Assembly (NCBI GenBank): GCA_934168325.1 | Contig: CAKPNG010000017.1 | Coordinates: forward strand, 1 to 31,226 | Reading direction: 5' to 3' | DNA from: an uncultured Bacilli bacterium | Lineage (GTDB): Bacteria; Bacillota_I; Bacilli_A; RFN20; CAG-826 | DNA length: 31,226 nucleotides | Part shown: piece after piece, positions 31,163 through 31,226 of the stretch | Layout of the letters: every line of letters begins with the position of its first letter | Numbering within the stretch: the stretch's first letter is position 1 | The notes under the pieces: generated by a model | Databases searched by the model: none | What the model was told of the DNA's origin: nothing | The model's input: only the letters and a program-made list of their open reading frames with translations | Translations under genes and position numbers: made by a program

Positions 31163-31226
31163 GTTTTGCGTATTCACTCAAAATCTAGTGTATTAAAATT
31201 CATAATTGAGCAAATTTTCAATTTTA
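31163..31226. other. window end, no gene seen
   Basis: The 64 bases after the stop contain TGAGT (31160-31164) with ACTCA (about 31176-31180) as a small dyad and no open frame. They could be the edge of another element, which the window does not show. Confidence 0.35.

Noticed and set aside
1..31226. tRNA, rRNA or integrase genes
   Set aside because: No cloverleaf, TTCGA-type loop, rRNA segment, or recombinase/transposase protein was recognised on either strand.

Overview
The window comes from an extremely AT-rich bacterium with Gram-positive features: Shine-Dalgarno sites of the AGGAGG type, many lipoproteins with short K-rich signal peptides ending in a lipobox Cys, and a Bacillota-type lysine riboswitch with an intrinsic terminator. 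TGA is used as a stop (for example the ATGA overlap at 11840-11843) and Trp is TGG, so the code is standard rather than mycoplasma-like. A low-GC gut Bacillota/Bacilli lineage fits best; this is inference from style, not a phylogenetic placement.

Region 1 (1-10660) is accessory DNA. It holds a 5'-damaged surface-protein gene, three AAA_14/DUF4143 ATPases (1423, 6693, 8255), a truncated RHS tip with a small membrane protein behind it, a decayed BspA-like leucine-rich-repeat lipoprotein on the minus strand, a small lipoprotein, a decayed fragment of another ATPase, and a four-unit 23-bp tandem repeat. Several promoters here carry inverted or tandem repeats that look like operators.

Region 2 (10686-13634) is a compact lysine-uptake unit: sigma-A promoter, lysine riboswitch with a readable terminator/antiterminator switch, then substrate-binding lipoprotein, permease and ATPase. 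The ATPase carries an unusual insertion of about 90 residues. A fourth AAA_14/DUF4143 ATPase (13698-15023, minus) converges on it.

Region 3 (15326-16020) is a four-helix membrane protein with a C-terminal SHOCT-like tail.

Region 4 (16504-29982, continuing into 29960-31162) is the most interesting part. It is a co-directional run of about 13.4 kb, mostly with overlapping or touching genes, starting from one good promoter. It encodes a FecB/FhuD-type lipoprotein, two FecCD permeases and an ATPase (an importer of the siderophore/heme/cobalamin class); two paralogous transglutaminase-fold lipoproteins; a 988-aa FIVAR-like lipoprotein; then a NifH-like ATP-dependent reductase with two short NifD/NifK-like partners; an Lgt-related membrane protein; and a large surface protein. 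No NifB, NifEN or molybdenum genes are present, so this is a nitrogenase-like reductase, not a nitrogen-fixing nitrogenase. A reasonable hypothesis is reductive processing of an imported metal chelate, tetrapyrrole or other cofactor.
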